This document shows, piece by piece, positions 51,405 through 61,616 of a stretch of DNA of 64,000 nucleotides. The position numbers and the translations under genes were made by a program. The stretch comes from Agapetus fuscipes (Eukaryota; Arthropoda; Insecta; Trichoptera; Glossosomatidae): the NCBI GenBank assembly GCA_951799405.1, contig OX637354.1, positions 3,839,002 to 3,903,001 on the forward strand. Direction: 5' to 3'. The notes beneath the pieces were generated by a model. It saw only the letters and a list, made by a program, of their open reading frames with translations. It did no database searches and was not told the DNA's origin. How positions within the stretch are numbered: position 1 is the first letter of the stretch; each line of letters opens with the position of its first letter.

Positions 51405-51995
51405 TTCTGAAATATAGCGAATGAATGTAAAATCTAGAGTTATTATAAAGAAGAATAATAAAGAACTACAATAAAGGGAGAGCTAGGAAGAATAAGGTTA
51501 TGACCCTGGATGAAATGAAAGAGGTATGTAAAGAAAGAAATAATTGGCGGTTGATCTGTAATGTTGGCGGCTAGGTCTAGGGTTTTTAAATTAGAATTTT
51601 GTAAGTATTTAAAAATTCAAATGGGTAAAACATAGTTTTAATTCACTTATTTATTTATTTTTTGTGCTCGAACATTTTCGCCTAATGAGGCATCTCTTCA
51701 GGAGCAGAATGAATTTATAATATAGTATAGAAAATATTTTTATAAAAATAATTTTCAAAACCTAAATTTTGTATTTTCTATTTGTTTCGATATTTACATG
51801 GATTATGTGTAAATTGTAAAAATGTCCTTTATTGTCTATTAGATATAGGTTGGTATGCGGCTGACCACCCATATGGGCTTATGTTCATTTAAGTTTGGGT
51901 TTTTATGTTGTAAGTTCACATACAGCATGTGTAAGCGCAAACTTAAACGTGTCTGCTAGTGGAAATGCATTTTATATAAATCATAAATTTATATA
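51405..51995 (+). pseudogene. RTE 3' end with hairpin insert
   Basis: Coding relic (VMTLDEMKEVCKERNNWRLIC then NVGG) at 51480-51585, 3' UTR, then an RTE-tail from 51846 lacking its centre. 51640-51790 between them carries an AT-rich inverted repeat. Confidence 0.75.
51640..51790. repeat. Hairpin element HP5 with GAAA core
   Basis: The minus strand reads CTGAAGAGATGCCT, loop CATT, AGGC, then GAAAATG at 51673-51702. AT-rich arms are imperfect. Confidence 0.6.
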
Positions 51996-52009
51996 TTTCA
52001 AAAAATGTT

Positions 52010-52873
52010 CAACTGGCGGTGCACGGTGGTATACTAGTGCCCACTCTGATGTATGGAAGTGAAGCCTGGACGGTGAGTGAAAGTGAGATTAGTAAAGTCC
52101 ATACAGTAGAAATGGACTACTTAAGAAGTATGATTGGAAAAAGACGGAGTGATAGGGTGAGGAATGATTTTGTTAGAGAGGAATGTGGTGTAAGAGAAAG
52201 TGTGAAAGTAAAGATTAAAAGAAGTATACTTAGATGGTTTGGACATTTGGAGAGAATGAATGAGGAAAGACTGACGAAGAAAGTGTAGGTATGCTGCAAG
52301 AATTGATGGATGTCGTGGAAGAGGAAGACCGAGAAAGGTATGAATGGACCAAATTTTCGAAATAGCGAGTGAATGGGATATCCAGAGTCATAATAAAAGG
52401 AGAGCTTGTATGAGAAAGGTTATGACTCTGGATGAAATGAAAGAAGTATGCAAGGACAGGAAGAAGTGGCGGCTAATCTGCAATGCTGATTTGTAATGTT
52501 GGTTTATTAGTTTGCTACATTTTTTGCATAAGAAATTTTCGACTTTTTTTGTATAGATTTATTTTTAAGGTTTTGCTGTTTTTTTTTATTTTTATACTTA
52601 AATGTTAGTTATTACTCGTATTCCTTGACTTATAGGTTGGTATGAGGCTGACCACCCATACTGTAAAAAATGGTTCACTTTGCCAATGTCACCCCTTTTT
52701 CAGGGAATGTCGGCAAGAGTTGCAGGGCTTATGTTCATTTGAGGTTTGGATTTTATTTGCAAGTACACAATCAGCATTTGTAAGCGCGAACTACACGTGT
52801 TTGTTTGTGGGCATACATCTGAGAGCTTTGAATGAATATATCCTTTCAACTTAGATTATAGATTATAGATAAA
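52010..52873 (+). pseudogene. RTE LINE 3' end, longest copy
   Basis: LVPTLMYGSEAWTVSESEIS, VEMDYLRSMIGKRRSDRVRN, then VKIKRSILRWFGHLERMNEE and RLTKKV. A frameshift at about 52288 and a TGA for Trp near 52342 follow, then MTLDEMKEVCKDRKKWRLIC. This is the post-catalytic region of an RTE-type reverse transcriptase. The 3' UTR leads to an RTE-tail at 52620 with an (ATTATAG)n end. It carries the same coding subfamily as 54430. Confidence 0.88.
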
Positions 52874-53344
52874 TGTAAAATATTTGCAACTTTAATTATA
52901 AATTTACTTTAGATAATATGCGCTTAGTTATTTACTTGCAAAATTTGTATAATTAATTAATATGTGGTCGTACAGAGGCCTGAAAAAATTCATGTGGTTG
53001 CCTAACCATACTTGAAATGCTGTGTACGTCCCTGGGTTGCACAAGCCTATTCCATTCCTTCAAGAAGTTAGGTAGGTACCTACCTGAATTTAAAATGTAC
53101 AACTTGGATCGAAAAATTGATCCTCCTGAGGTTGGCCATCACTATATTTTTGATAATGCAACGATGGGCTCCCCGCGGTCCCGGGCTCGATCCGAAAAAT
53201 AAAAAAAAACACATAAAATAACAATCATGGCGGCCAGAATCGGAATTAACCGGCGGCCATCTTGAATTTTGTAGAAAAACACAAAAAAGTTAAAAAAAAG
53301 ATTACACCCAGCTTGGTACCTGAAGGAATCCCTTTATCTGTAGG
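52874..53344. other. No gene; inverted GGCGGCCAT pair
   Basis: CATGGCGGCCAG and CGGCGGCCATCTTGAA (53228-53268) face each other, as at 22218. GTTAGGTAGGTACCTACCTG lies at about 53069. Confidence 0.5.
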
Positions 53345-53565
53345 TTACTGTTACTGTATCCTGCCGCCGTTCCACTAGGGGTGGCCGGTACCTCCGCAGA
53401 TGCGTCTCCATTTTTTTCTGTCTTTGCATATCTCTTTCATCTTCTCAGCATTCATCACTTTCTTCATACATACTCTTCTCTTATTTTCCATTCTTTCGTA
53501 ATCTCACCTAGTTGGTCTTCCCATTCCTTCCTCGGTCTTCCCCTTCCACAGACACGTACAAGTTT
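53345..53565 (-). pseudogene. RTE subfamily-2 C-terminal fragment
   Basis: In inverse: GRGRPRKEWEDQLGEITKEW, a frame break, MKEICKDRKKWRRICGGTGH, P and stop. Best copy of subfamily 2. It abuts an RTE-tail in the same orientation. Confidence 0.8.
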
Positions 53566-53746
53566 GCACTTACACATAGGTATATATTGTGTACCTACTT
53601 ACAAAATAATTCAAACCTTAAATGAACATAACACCTTGCAACTCCTGTCCCCTTTCCCTGAAACATGCTGGTATGGCATTGGCAAAAGTGAACCAATTGT
53701 TACAGTATGGATAGTCAGCCTCATACCAACCAATAAATCAACGTCT
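53566..53746 (-). repeat. RTE-tail, 3' end lost
   Basis: ACACGTACAAGTTTGCAC to CAACCAATAAATCAACG. Confidence 0.78.
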
Positions 53747-53751
53747 ACCTA

Positions 53752-53926
53752 TAATCTAAGTTGCAAAGATATTTTAGCATTTAAAATGCATGTCCACAAA
53801 AACAGACACTCAAATTAACATAGCCCCTGCAACTTTTGACGACCTTCCCTGAAACAGGGGTGACATTGGCAAAATTAACCATTTTGAAAAGCATGAGTGA
53901 GCAGCCTCATACCAACATGCAAGACA
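53752..53926 (-). repeat. RTE-tail with internal deletion
   Basis: ATAATCTAAGTTGCAAAG, a deletion, then CCTGCAACTTTTGACGACC to GCAAGACAAGGGAT. Confidence 0.78.
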
Positions 53927-54146
53927 AGGGATAATAATCAATGGTAAAATTGACCCCGCCGGGTTGCATAACAACTTTTGATTACGGTTGCTATAGACGC
54001 AATCACCTTGATCTATGACGTCACCCCGCCGCGTTGAATCGAGTCCGACTCATAAGTTCCGACTCCATCATTACAGAAACATTATGCAAACCAATTTAAA
54101 TAATTATTAAGACATTATCTCGCTAATGCGGTCGTTGATATTCACC
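53927..54146. other. CpG-rich lead-in to X-box array
   Basis: Includes GGTTGCATAACAAC and a CRE-like TGACGTCA at 54016. No gene. Confidence 0.4.
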
Positions 54147-54270
54147 GTTGCCATGACGACGAGCCGTTACCATGGCAACTAGTCGTCACCACCCAGCTAA
54201 TTACCATGACAACGAGCTGTTTCTACGGCAACGACCCGTTGTCATGGAAACGAGCAGTTGTCATGGTAAC
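54147..54270. promoter_or_regulatory. Array of six X-box-like sites
   Basis: Fourteen-base sites at 54147, 54166, 54200, 54219, 54238 and 54257. The second is GTTACCATGGCAAC, a textbook RFX X-box palindrome; GTTGTCATGGAAAC and GTTGTCATGGTAAC are close matches. Spacing is 19 bp apart from one decayed position. It may be a minisatellite whose unit happens to be an X-box, or a regulatory array. No neighbouring gene supports the latter. Confidence 0.55.
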
Positions 54271-54351
54271 GCTGACGTAACTAGTGCTGTGTTATAATTT
54301 TAGTGGTGTAAGAGTCGAACTATTCGAAAAAAGTAGATACTTTGCTTCCAT

Positions 54352-54408
54352 ACCTTCGGGAATAACGCGGTAAGAAGTTTCCCTTTATGTGCTGCTTAGT
54401 TGGAACTT
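54352..54408 (+). repeat. SINE-2 3' end
   Basis: CTTCGGGAATAACGCGGTAAG to GTGCTGCTTAGTTGG. Confidence 0.75.
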
Positions 54409-54429
54409 TTCTTATCTAATAATGATAAT

Positions 54430-54982
54430 CAGATGGATGTCGTGGAAGAGGAAGACCGAGAAAGGTATGGATGGACCAAATTTTCGAAATAGCGAGTGAA
54501 TGGGATATCCAGAGTCATAATAAAAGGAGAGTTTGTATGAAAAAGGTTATGACTCTGGATGAAATGAAAGAAGTATGCAAGGACAGGAAGAAGTGGCGGC
54601 TAATCTGCAATGCTGATTTGTAATGTTGGTTTATTAGTTTGCTACATTTTTTGCATAAGAAATTTTTGACTTTTTTTGTATAGATTTCTTTTTAAGGTTT
54701 TGCTATTTTTTATATTTCAATGTAATTTATTATTCATATTCCTTGACTTATAGGTTGGTTTGAGGCTGACCACCCATACTGTAAAATATGGTTCAGTTTG
54801 CCAGTGTCACCCCTGTTTCAGGGAAGGTCGGCAAAAGTTGTGGGGCTTATGTTAATTTGAGGTTTGAATTTTATTTGTAAGCACACAATCAGCATTTGTA
54901 AGCGCGAACTACACGTGTTTGTTTGTGGGCATACATCTGAGAGCTTTGAATGAATATATCCTTGCAACTTAGATTATAGATG
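54430..54982 (+). pseudogene. RTE LINE 3' end
   Basis: DGCRGRGRPRKVWMDQIFEI, ASEWDIQSHNKRR, KVMTLDEMKEVCKDRKKWRL, then stop. The 3' UTR is nearly identical to 52490-52600, followed by an RTE-tail at 54738. The two loci are close paralogues about 2.1 kb apart. Confidence 0.87.
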
Positions 54983-55009
54983 CGTTATTTTTTTATAAGT
55001 TTAACCAAA

Positions 55010-55320
55010 TAATATATGCATGAGTTATATTTTCTCATGTTTATCAAATCTTACTTTTTTGTCATGCTGTTTATGGTGATTTCTGTTTTGTGATGTTTTG
55101 TCATGTGATTTTTTTTCATGTAGGTAGGTACCTACCGTTTATTGTATGTTCTGTTTTGTCTTGTGATGCGTGATGTTTTTTGATACTGATGTTCTGTCAT
55201 TTGATGTTATGTCAATGTGATATTCTGTTATCATTGTTCTGTCATGTGTCGTTATGTCATCTGTCGTTATGTCATGTGTAGTTTTGTCACAGTGTCGTTC
55301 TATCATGTAACCACCCAGTA
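55010..55320 (+). repeat. TGT repeat
   Basis: TTTTGTGATGTTTTGTCATG units, ending GTTTTGTCACAGTGTCGTTC. A single orientation here. Confidence 0.68.
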
Positions 55321-55327
55321 CATCCCA

Positions 55328-55578
55328 TCTAATCTAATCTAAGTTGCAAAGATATGTTTTATTGGGGATTCACATTATATGCATTCTCACAAGCAGACAC
55401 GTAGGTACAAGTTTTCGATTGCACATTCCGCATGTGAACCTACAACATAAAAACCCAAATCTCAAATGGACATTATACCCTGCAACTTTTGCCCTCCTTC
55501 CGTGAATCAAGGGTGACATTGTCAAATTGATATTTTTTTTACAGCATGGCTGGTCCACCGCATACCAATTTATAAGTC
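55328..55578 (-). repeat. RTE-tail
   Basis: Three ATTAG units in inverse to ACCAATTTATAAGTC. Confidence 0.84.
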
Positions 55579-55705
55579 TCATTCTTTCACAGTTTCACCA
55601 ATCTGATCAAGTCTGTTCCTGCAGCATGTGTAAGTGCACTTTTGACTGCTTTCATCAAGCCATACTTTTTTCGGTATTCCCCTTTCCCCTTTTTCATCTC
55701 ACATT
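55579..55705 (-). pseudogene. RTE subfamily-2 scrap
   Basis: CATTCTTTCACAGTTTCACC and CAAGCCATACTTTTTTCGG in inverse match RTE coding. Confidence 0.55.
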
Positions 55706-56444
55706 TTGAGGAGACACTTATTGACAATATTTACGACAAGCATGAACTTTATTTATGTATCCTTCATTTTCATGTCATTAGCTCTGTGAATCGTTTCAGA
55801 ATTTGTGTCTTGAAAAAAGAGACATCAAAGGATGCGACGACATTTTTAAAACAGGGCTGCCAGAATTCGAAAAAAATATCCCCGATATGCTTGGAATTCT
55901 ATTCTATAAAATTAAAAATCTCGATAAAAAAATATTTGGAAAAATTGAGTCAAAACGATTTCGGTACGGATGTTCCAAAAATAGATTTTTTATCAGCGGG
56001 TGAACGTCACACGCTGATAAAGTAACTAAAGTTCTTTTTCCACTAAGAAATTTCCCTTGAAGAGTTTGACGTCAGCGGCGAAACCTCAATACAAGCAAAC
56101 AGTTGTTGCCGTACTTATTAATTACAAATAAATATTGTAGAGTAAATTTTAACTGATCTGAAATGAAAATACCTGTAAGATTCAAAGCATAGGCGTTATT
56201 ATGAACAAGCGCACATTTTAAAAGTGAATACTTGTTCATTTATATTTATAAAGTTTCCCAAATATTGGGAAAATTCATATTGTTGCCTACCCACGCTTAA
56301 AATGCTTTGCTCGTCCCTGGATGATGTCACAGGTCTGGGTAACTAGGGTCCTTAGCAAAGAAAAAAAACAAAACTTAGGTTACAGTTTAAGGGTCTGCGT
56401 ATTGACATTGTTAAAATTAATTTTTAATTAATGATGTAAAAATA
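55706..56444. other. No convincing gene
   Basis: The frames at 55642-56025 (127 codons) and 55803-56003 overlap. They are lysine- and asparagine-rich (AIPDMLGILFYKIKNLDKK-like) and resemble zinc-finger-poor insect mobile-element proteins in composition only. I do not recognise a domain. Confidence 0.35.
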
Positions 56445-56575
56445 AAACACAGTTTTTCTTTAAGACTTGATTTATTTCCTCCTCTTGATAATGGTGTGAT
56501 AACATCAAAAGTGCCCGAAGAGATAAATCAACTTGTGAAGAAAAACTTCGTATTTTATTTTGATATTATTATTCA
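56445..56575. repeat. Hairpin element HP6, imperfect
   Basis: AAAAATAAAACACAGTTTTT and its rough inverse near 56550. Centre CCTCTTGATAATGG as in HP1. Confidence 0.6.
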
Positions 56576-56756
56576 TTTAAAATGTAGATAGTTTATAATT
56601 TGGTTTGTAATCCAGCAGAGTGAAAAAAAATACACAGATTTTTTTTTTGCCACTGCATCGTGTCCTCTCTGAAGCTAATGAAACCCGCAGGTGAATTGGC
56701 ATGGGCAATATTGCAACGTGCCGGTTGCTAGGGAAAAGGCAAACTAATATTTTGTT

Positions 56757-56996
56757 GCTGGAGAGATGTTTTCCGGGGTCTGTTGCCGTGATCTATTCCA
56801 GCTGGAGCTTCTGTACCTACGTGACGCCCATGTCTACGATGGGTTTCTTTAGCGCGAAAGTGACAGTTTTATCAAGATCACCTTCATCATTTCACTTTCA
56901 CGCTGAAGAAGCCCATCGTAGACAATAGCAAAACTTCCGAAAGCTCCAGCTCCCACAGACCACGGCGACAGATCCCGGAAAACATCTCTCCAGCAT
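56757..56996. repeat. Hairpin element HP7
   Basis: TGCTGGAGAGATGTTTTCCG at 56757 is the inverse of CGGAAAACATCTCTCCAGCA at 56977. Inner arms are imperfect (GTCTACGATGGGTTTCTTTA with its near inverse). Confidence 0.78.
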
Positions 56997-57034
56997 CATC
57001 AGCCGGCCATGTAAGCCTAAAACTGTAACTGTAA

Positions 57035-57215
57035 CTCTGTTGCTATTCCGCTAGGGGTGGCCAGAGCCTCTGCAGAGTTGCCTCCATTTTTTCCTATCCT
57101 GACATACCTCTTTCAATTCATTCATATCCATCACCTTTGTCATGCATTTTCTTCTTTTACCCTCACTTTGTATATCCCATTCTTTCACAATCTCCTCAAA
57201 AACTCCTATTTAATA
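57035..57215 (-). pseudogene. RTE subfamily-2 fragment
   Basis: Inverse coding from CATTCCGCTAGGGGTGGCC-type terminus to CCCATTCTTTCACAATCTC. Similar to 22643. Confidence 0.7.
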
Positions 57216-57600
57216 TTTTGGTTTGTGTATTGACATTATAAAGATTCTTTTTAAATTAATAATATAAAAATAAAACTCAAAGTTTACATTATTAATTTGA
57301 TTATTGATTGCTAAGGACGGCAGTCCCATGATACAAGACTGACGTTTGCTCGCCGAGGAAAAAATTGCAGATTTGAAAAAAATTGAGTCCATTGTATCAA
57401 GAAAGTGACTGTTATTTTAAGAGGAATGTGAGCAGTGAACACCCTGGTCGTGTATGGGATGAGTATGTCAGAGTGTAAAGCAAAAACCTCTCGATGTCCA
57501 GATATGTCCAGTGTCCGCTCTGCAGTGATCAGTGTTGCGCTGGGCGGGGTGACAAGACAGCAGTCATTTACACATTGTCATGCCCGGAGCTCAATTCAGT
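57216..57600. other. No gene
   Basis: No repeat or domain recognised; short AT-rich stretch at 57240-57300. Confidence 0.45.
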
Positions 57601-57710
57601 TGTAACACGGACAGTGTGAGTGTAAGCCCTGACAGTGTAAATGTAAGTCCAGACAGTGTAAATGTAGGCCGAGGCAGTGTAATGCAAGTCGAGCAGTGTG
57701 TTTGCAGGTT
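57601..57710 (+). repeat. ~21-bp minisatellite
   Basis: Five units of CAGTGTAAATGTAAGYCCNG type with decreasing similarity. Confidence 0.75.
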
Positions 57711-57714
57711 CCAT

Positions 57715-58795
57715 GCGAGAACGGCACAGTGACAAAACATCACATGACGTAACATCACAATGATATAACATCACGTGACAAAATAACGCATGCCTACAAC
57801 AGAATATACCATAAACGGCACATGAAAAAACATCACATGGCAAAATATCGCATGACATTATATCACAATGATAAAATTTCACAGGAATGTACATCACAAT
57901 GACAATACATAACAATGACAAAACATCACAATGACAAAACATCACATGAAAGTACATCACAATGACAATACATCACATGAAAGTACATCACAACGACAAT
58001 ACATCACATGAAAGTACATCACAATAACAATACATAACAATGACAAAACATCACATGAAAGTACCTACATCACAATGACAAAACATCACAGGAAAGTACA
58101 TCACAATGACAAAAGATCACATGAAAGTACATCACAATGACAAAACATCACATGAAAGTACATCACAATAACAATACATAACAATGACAAAACATCACAT
58201 GAAAGTACATCACAATGACAAAACATCACAGGAAAGTACATCACAATGACAAAACATCACATGAAAGTACATCACAATGACAATACATCACATGAAAGTA
58301 CATAACAATGACAAAACATCACAGGAAAGTACATCACAATGACAAAAGATCACATGAAAGTACATCACAATGACAAAACATCACATGAAAGTACATCACA
58401 ATGACAATACATCACATGAAAGTACATAACAATGACAAAACATCACATGAAAGAACATCACAATGACAAAACATCACATGAAAGTACATCACAATGACAA
58501 AACATCACATGAAAGAACATCACAATGACAAAACATCACATGAAAGAACATCACAATGACAAAACATCACATGAAAGAACATCACAATGACAAAACGTCA
58601 CATAACGCAAAACAAAAGTAGATACCAAAAACGGCAAAAGGAACATAATGTTTTTTCATGTGCTGTAAATGGTATCTTCTGTTTGTGGTATGTGAGTTTT
58701 TGTCATATGATGTTTTGTCCTTGTGTTGTTTTGTCATTGTGATGTAATGTCACGTGTTGTTTTGCCACTGTGCTGTTATATCCTGTCACCGTATT
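57715..58795. mobile_element. TGT-repeat inverted element with minisatellite core
   Basis: The left arm begins ACGGCACAGTGACAAAACAT. The right arm, 58640-58795, is its inverse (GTCATTGTGATGTAATGTCA, CCACTGTGCTGTTATATCC). ACCATAAACGGCACATG on the left mirrors CATGTGCTGTAAATGGT on the right. Between them lies the 31-bp minisatellite. Confidence 0.72.
57860..58605 (+). repeat. 31-bp minisatellite
   Basis: About two dozen units of ACATCACATGAAAGTACATC plus ACAATGACAAA, with half-unit skips. Variants (AGAACATC, ATAACAATG, GGAAAG) are clustered, showing local unit spreading. Confidence 0.92.
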
Positions 58796-58924
58796 TACAC
58801 AGTCTAACATTTACACTCTCACACGCGAGTAGTGCGCAAGCTTAGTCTTAAAAAATAACGCGGTTAGTGTTGGCACTTTGAGTAAAGCCGGGCTTACAAT
58901 AAAAATAAATTAATTAATTAAAGT

Positions 58925-59480
58925 TTCATTCATTAGGTGAGTGCTGCTATTGTGTAAATCACACCTCAAGAGCTTTATGAAAGCTTGTTTGTTGTCCGGC
59001 AGTGAAAATTCAACACGTGCTGAGTTATCACCGAAGGGATCGTATGTCGCGATTCGGACCTATTTTTTTAAGGGTAAGGGTGCCGGCTTCACGGGGCTGG
59101 TCTTCATTTCTTGTGAAGGCTGAATAAACCTTACTTGCATTTATTTTGGGTTTGAAATACACACCGATACGGGAAATCATTTCTGTCACCCTCGGTGAGG
59201 ATCGAACTCTCACTCTCGGCATGGAATGCAAGCATTCTACTAACTGAGCTATCGACTGGTCTTTTTACGAGCTTGGTCAACGCTTCAAAGCGCCAATTTT
59301 CAAGCAATACGTAGTTGGTGTGTTGACCGGTCTTTGGTAAAGGTTTATGAATTTTTCAACACAGGAAAGAGCACATTTGAAAATAAAAATGGTAATTTTT
59401 TGGGGCTCCGCCAGGATTCGAACCCACGACCTTCCAATCTTGATTCCGATGTGTTGACCACTTGACTACGGATCGGTCAA
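58925..59480 (-). repeat. SINE-1/SINE-2 dimer, locus 2, with extra SINE-1 3' piece
   Basis: Read on the minus strand: SINE-1 (59480-59270), junction GCTCGTAAAAAGACCAGTCG, SINE-2 (59262-59010), then a separate SINE-1 3' end (59000-58925). Either SINE-2 entered a SINE-1 and duplicated ~20 bp of target, or a third module is attached. Confidence 0.82.
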
Positions 59481-59483
59481 GGA

Positions 59484-59680
59484 AGTCAATTTTCACAACC
59501 AGACTCGTACAAGTTCGCGCTTGCACATGCCGCATGTGAACCTACAACATAAAAACCAAATCTCAAATGGACATACACCCTGCAACTCTTGCCTTCCTTC
59601 CCTGAGACAGGGGTGACATTGGCAAAGTGAACCATTTTTACAGCATGGGGGGTCAGCCGCATACCAACCTATAAATTAAG
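59484..59680 (-). repeat. RTE-tail, 3' end lost
   Basis: TTTTCACAACCAGACTCG to ATAAATTAAGGATC. Confidence 0.82.
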
Positions 59681-59692
59681 GATCATACACGA

Positions 59693-59785
59693 CAAAAGAG
59701 CACATTTGTCATTTTTTGGGGCTCCGCGAGGATTCGAACCCACGACCTTGGACGTGTAAACCACTAGACTACGGATCGGTCAAAG
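59693..59785 (-). repeat. SINE-1 head
   Basis: GAGGATTCGAACCCACG and CTACGGATCGGTC in inverse. The body stops at AGAGCACATTTGTC. Confidence 0.8.
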
Positions 59786-60277
59786 AAGTTTTAATTTTTT
59801 TTTATCTTGACACTAGCAAAACTTTATTGGCGGTTGGATTCCCAGGTGTTTTGAAACCTTGGCAGAGGGTCTGTTTTTACATATCTCCCACTGTGGGTCC
59901 CGCCTAAGCGTGTCGGTGCGGCTAAAAGGCCCAAGGTCCAAGATGGCGGAGGACCCATCAACATAAACAACGCTAAGAGAACGCTCGTGGAGCCAAACAG
60001 TCAATTATGTACGGACGGGGAAGGTCCGACAGAACCGAATCCATGTCTCTTTACTTGTTTTCGATTCGAAGTTGAAAGATTTTTTTTGCTGTGTAGATAT
60101 GCATGGATGGGAAGTAGTGAAGACAATTCTGCAGAGGCTCTGGACACCCCTAGTGTTATGAGGATTGAATTACATTTTCAGTTTATAGAAAAAAAAAAAC
60201 ACTTGAAAATCAGCTTTCAAGGTTCTTAATCGGTAATACAAGTATGCTTTACTAGTTTTACTAATATCTAATGCTTG
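59786..60277. other. No convincing gene
   Basis: The 80-codon frame at 59987 has no recognisable domain. It includes CAAGATGGCGGAGGAC near 59938. Confidence 0.4.
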
Positions 60278-60690
60278 ACCGGTCCGTAGTCTAGTAGTAA
60301 AGCTTCGGAATCGTAAATGGAAGGTCGTGGGTTCGAATCCCCGTGGAGCACTAATTATTTACCGTTTATATTTTCAGAAATCCTCTTCGTTGGGTTGAAA
60401 ATTTCATTGCCTTTACCAAATACCGGTAAACAAAGGTGCATCCAGCTTTGAGAATTGACGTTTTGTAGCGACGACAAAGCTCGTAAAAAGTCTGGTCGTT
60501 GGCTCAGTTGGTAGAATGCTTGCATTATATATGAGAGCAAGGGTTCGATCCCCGCCGAGGGTGTCTGAAATGGTTTCCCGTTTCGTTGTTTATTTCAAAC
60601 CCAAAATAAATATCGGCAAGGTGTAGGTAGGTACTCAAAAATGAGAACCAGCCACCTAGGGAGCTGGTAACCCCCACTTCAACTAAAGAT
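60278..60690 (+). repeat. SINE-1/SINE-2 dimer, locus 3
   Basis: SINE-1 from ACCGGTCCGTAGTCTAGTAG; junction GCTCGTAAAAAGTCTGGTCG at about 60479; SINE-2 head TTGGCTCAGTTGG and B box GGGTTCGATCCCC; truncated after CCACTTCAACTAAAG. Confidence 0.86.
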
Positions 60691-60699
60691 TTTTGATAA

Positions 60700-60860
60700 C
60701 TCGCCTTGAGGATGCTTTCTGCTCGTGAAAGCGAAACGTCGGCAGATGTAGGAGCTGCAAATAAAACATGGTCAAACCCGAAAGAACACAAAAACGATTT
60801 GTTAAATGTAAGTGAGAATGCCTGTAATAAGAATCTTACACGTGAATTTATCTTAGCAAC
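60700..60860 (+). ncRNA. Hammerhead-like stem and core
   Basis: 60705-60740 has TTGAGGAT, stem GCTTTC/GAAAGC around TGCTCGT, then GAAACGTC. It shares this and some downstream sequence (CCCGAAAGAA) with 25898. Stem bases differ from those at 38481 and 51673 but pair in each. The first base of the canonical CTGANGA box is T here, and one extra base precedes the stem, so activity is doubtful. Confidence 0.4.
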
Positions 60861-60901
60861 TGCGATTTTAGATTGTGCATTTGTCGTATTAGCAACGCAA
60901 A

Positions 60902-61233
60902 AAAACGCAACTAAGCTACACATTTAGTGTAACTTCTTGCCGCGTTATCCCCGAAGGAGTCGCATGTGGCAAGTTGAACCTATTTATTTTTACAGGTAAG
61001 GGGGCCGGCCTTACGCCAACCACTTCAGTTGAAGTGGAGGTTTCCCAGCTCCCGAGAGTGCTGATATCTACTCATTTCTTGTGAAGGCTGAGTAAACCTT
61101 GCCGGCATTTTATTTTGGGGTTTGAAATAAACACTGAAACGGGAAATCATTTCTGACACCCTCGGTGTGATTCGAACCCGAGCTTTCGGCATGGAATGCA
61201 AGCACTCTACCACCTGAGCTATCGACCGGACTT
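60902..61233 (-). repeat. SINE-2, complete
   Basis: Best full copy, from CGCAACTAAGCTACACATTT at the 3' end to head CCTGAGCTATCGACCGG. Internal hairpins CCACTTCAGTTGAAGTGG and CCCCGAAGGAG. Confidence 0.9.
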
Positions 61234-61616
61234 AATTTTGTAATAGTGATGTGCAAGATCCATCCCTGTTAGGAACCCGGGATAACAAAAAAGCCATGTA
61301 GGTAGTGACGTTAATATTCTCATCGGCGTTCAGCCGCCATGTTGTTTGGGCCGCAAGAACAAACTCCGGTATAATTATTGTACATCTTTAATGGTCGCGG
61401 ACCGTCCATGGTCTCTATACCAGCGCCGCGACCATGGTCTCGCAGGAAAAGGCCAGGTAAAGAAGATAGCGGGGGAGGAGTCTAAAATGATTTATCGACT
61501 AGCAGATAATAGCATTATTAAATTGTATGTAGCGACTGAATAGGTGTTGGAAGTAACCGGTATTCCAGTGTAGAGCCGGTATTGTAAGCAATGCAGTTGA
61601 AACGTTTTGTAAGCTC
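61234..61616. other. No gene
   Basis: A short inverted GACCATGGTC pair lies near 61400-61445. No domain. Confidence 0.45.

Noticed and set aside
55642..56025. 127-codon plus-strand frame as a candidate host gene
   Set aside because: Starts within an RTE scrap, is AT-rich, and shows no domain or splice context.
57568..57960. 130-codon minus-strand frame rich in Cys, Met and Val
   Set aside because: Translation of the TGT repeat and minisatellite; repetitive composition, no domain.
23184..58605. CRISPR-like arrays in the minisatellites
   Set aside because: Units are contiguous and degenerate without unique spacers, and the setting is an animal genome.
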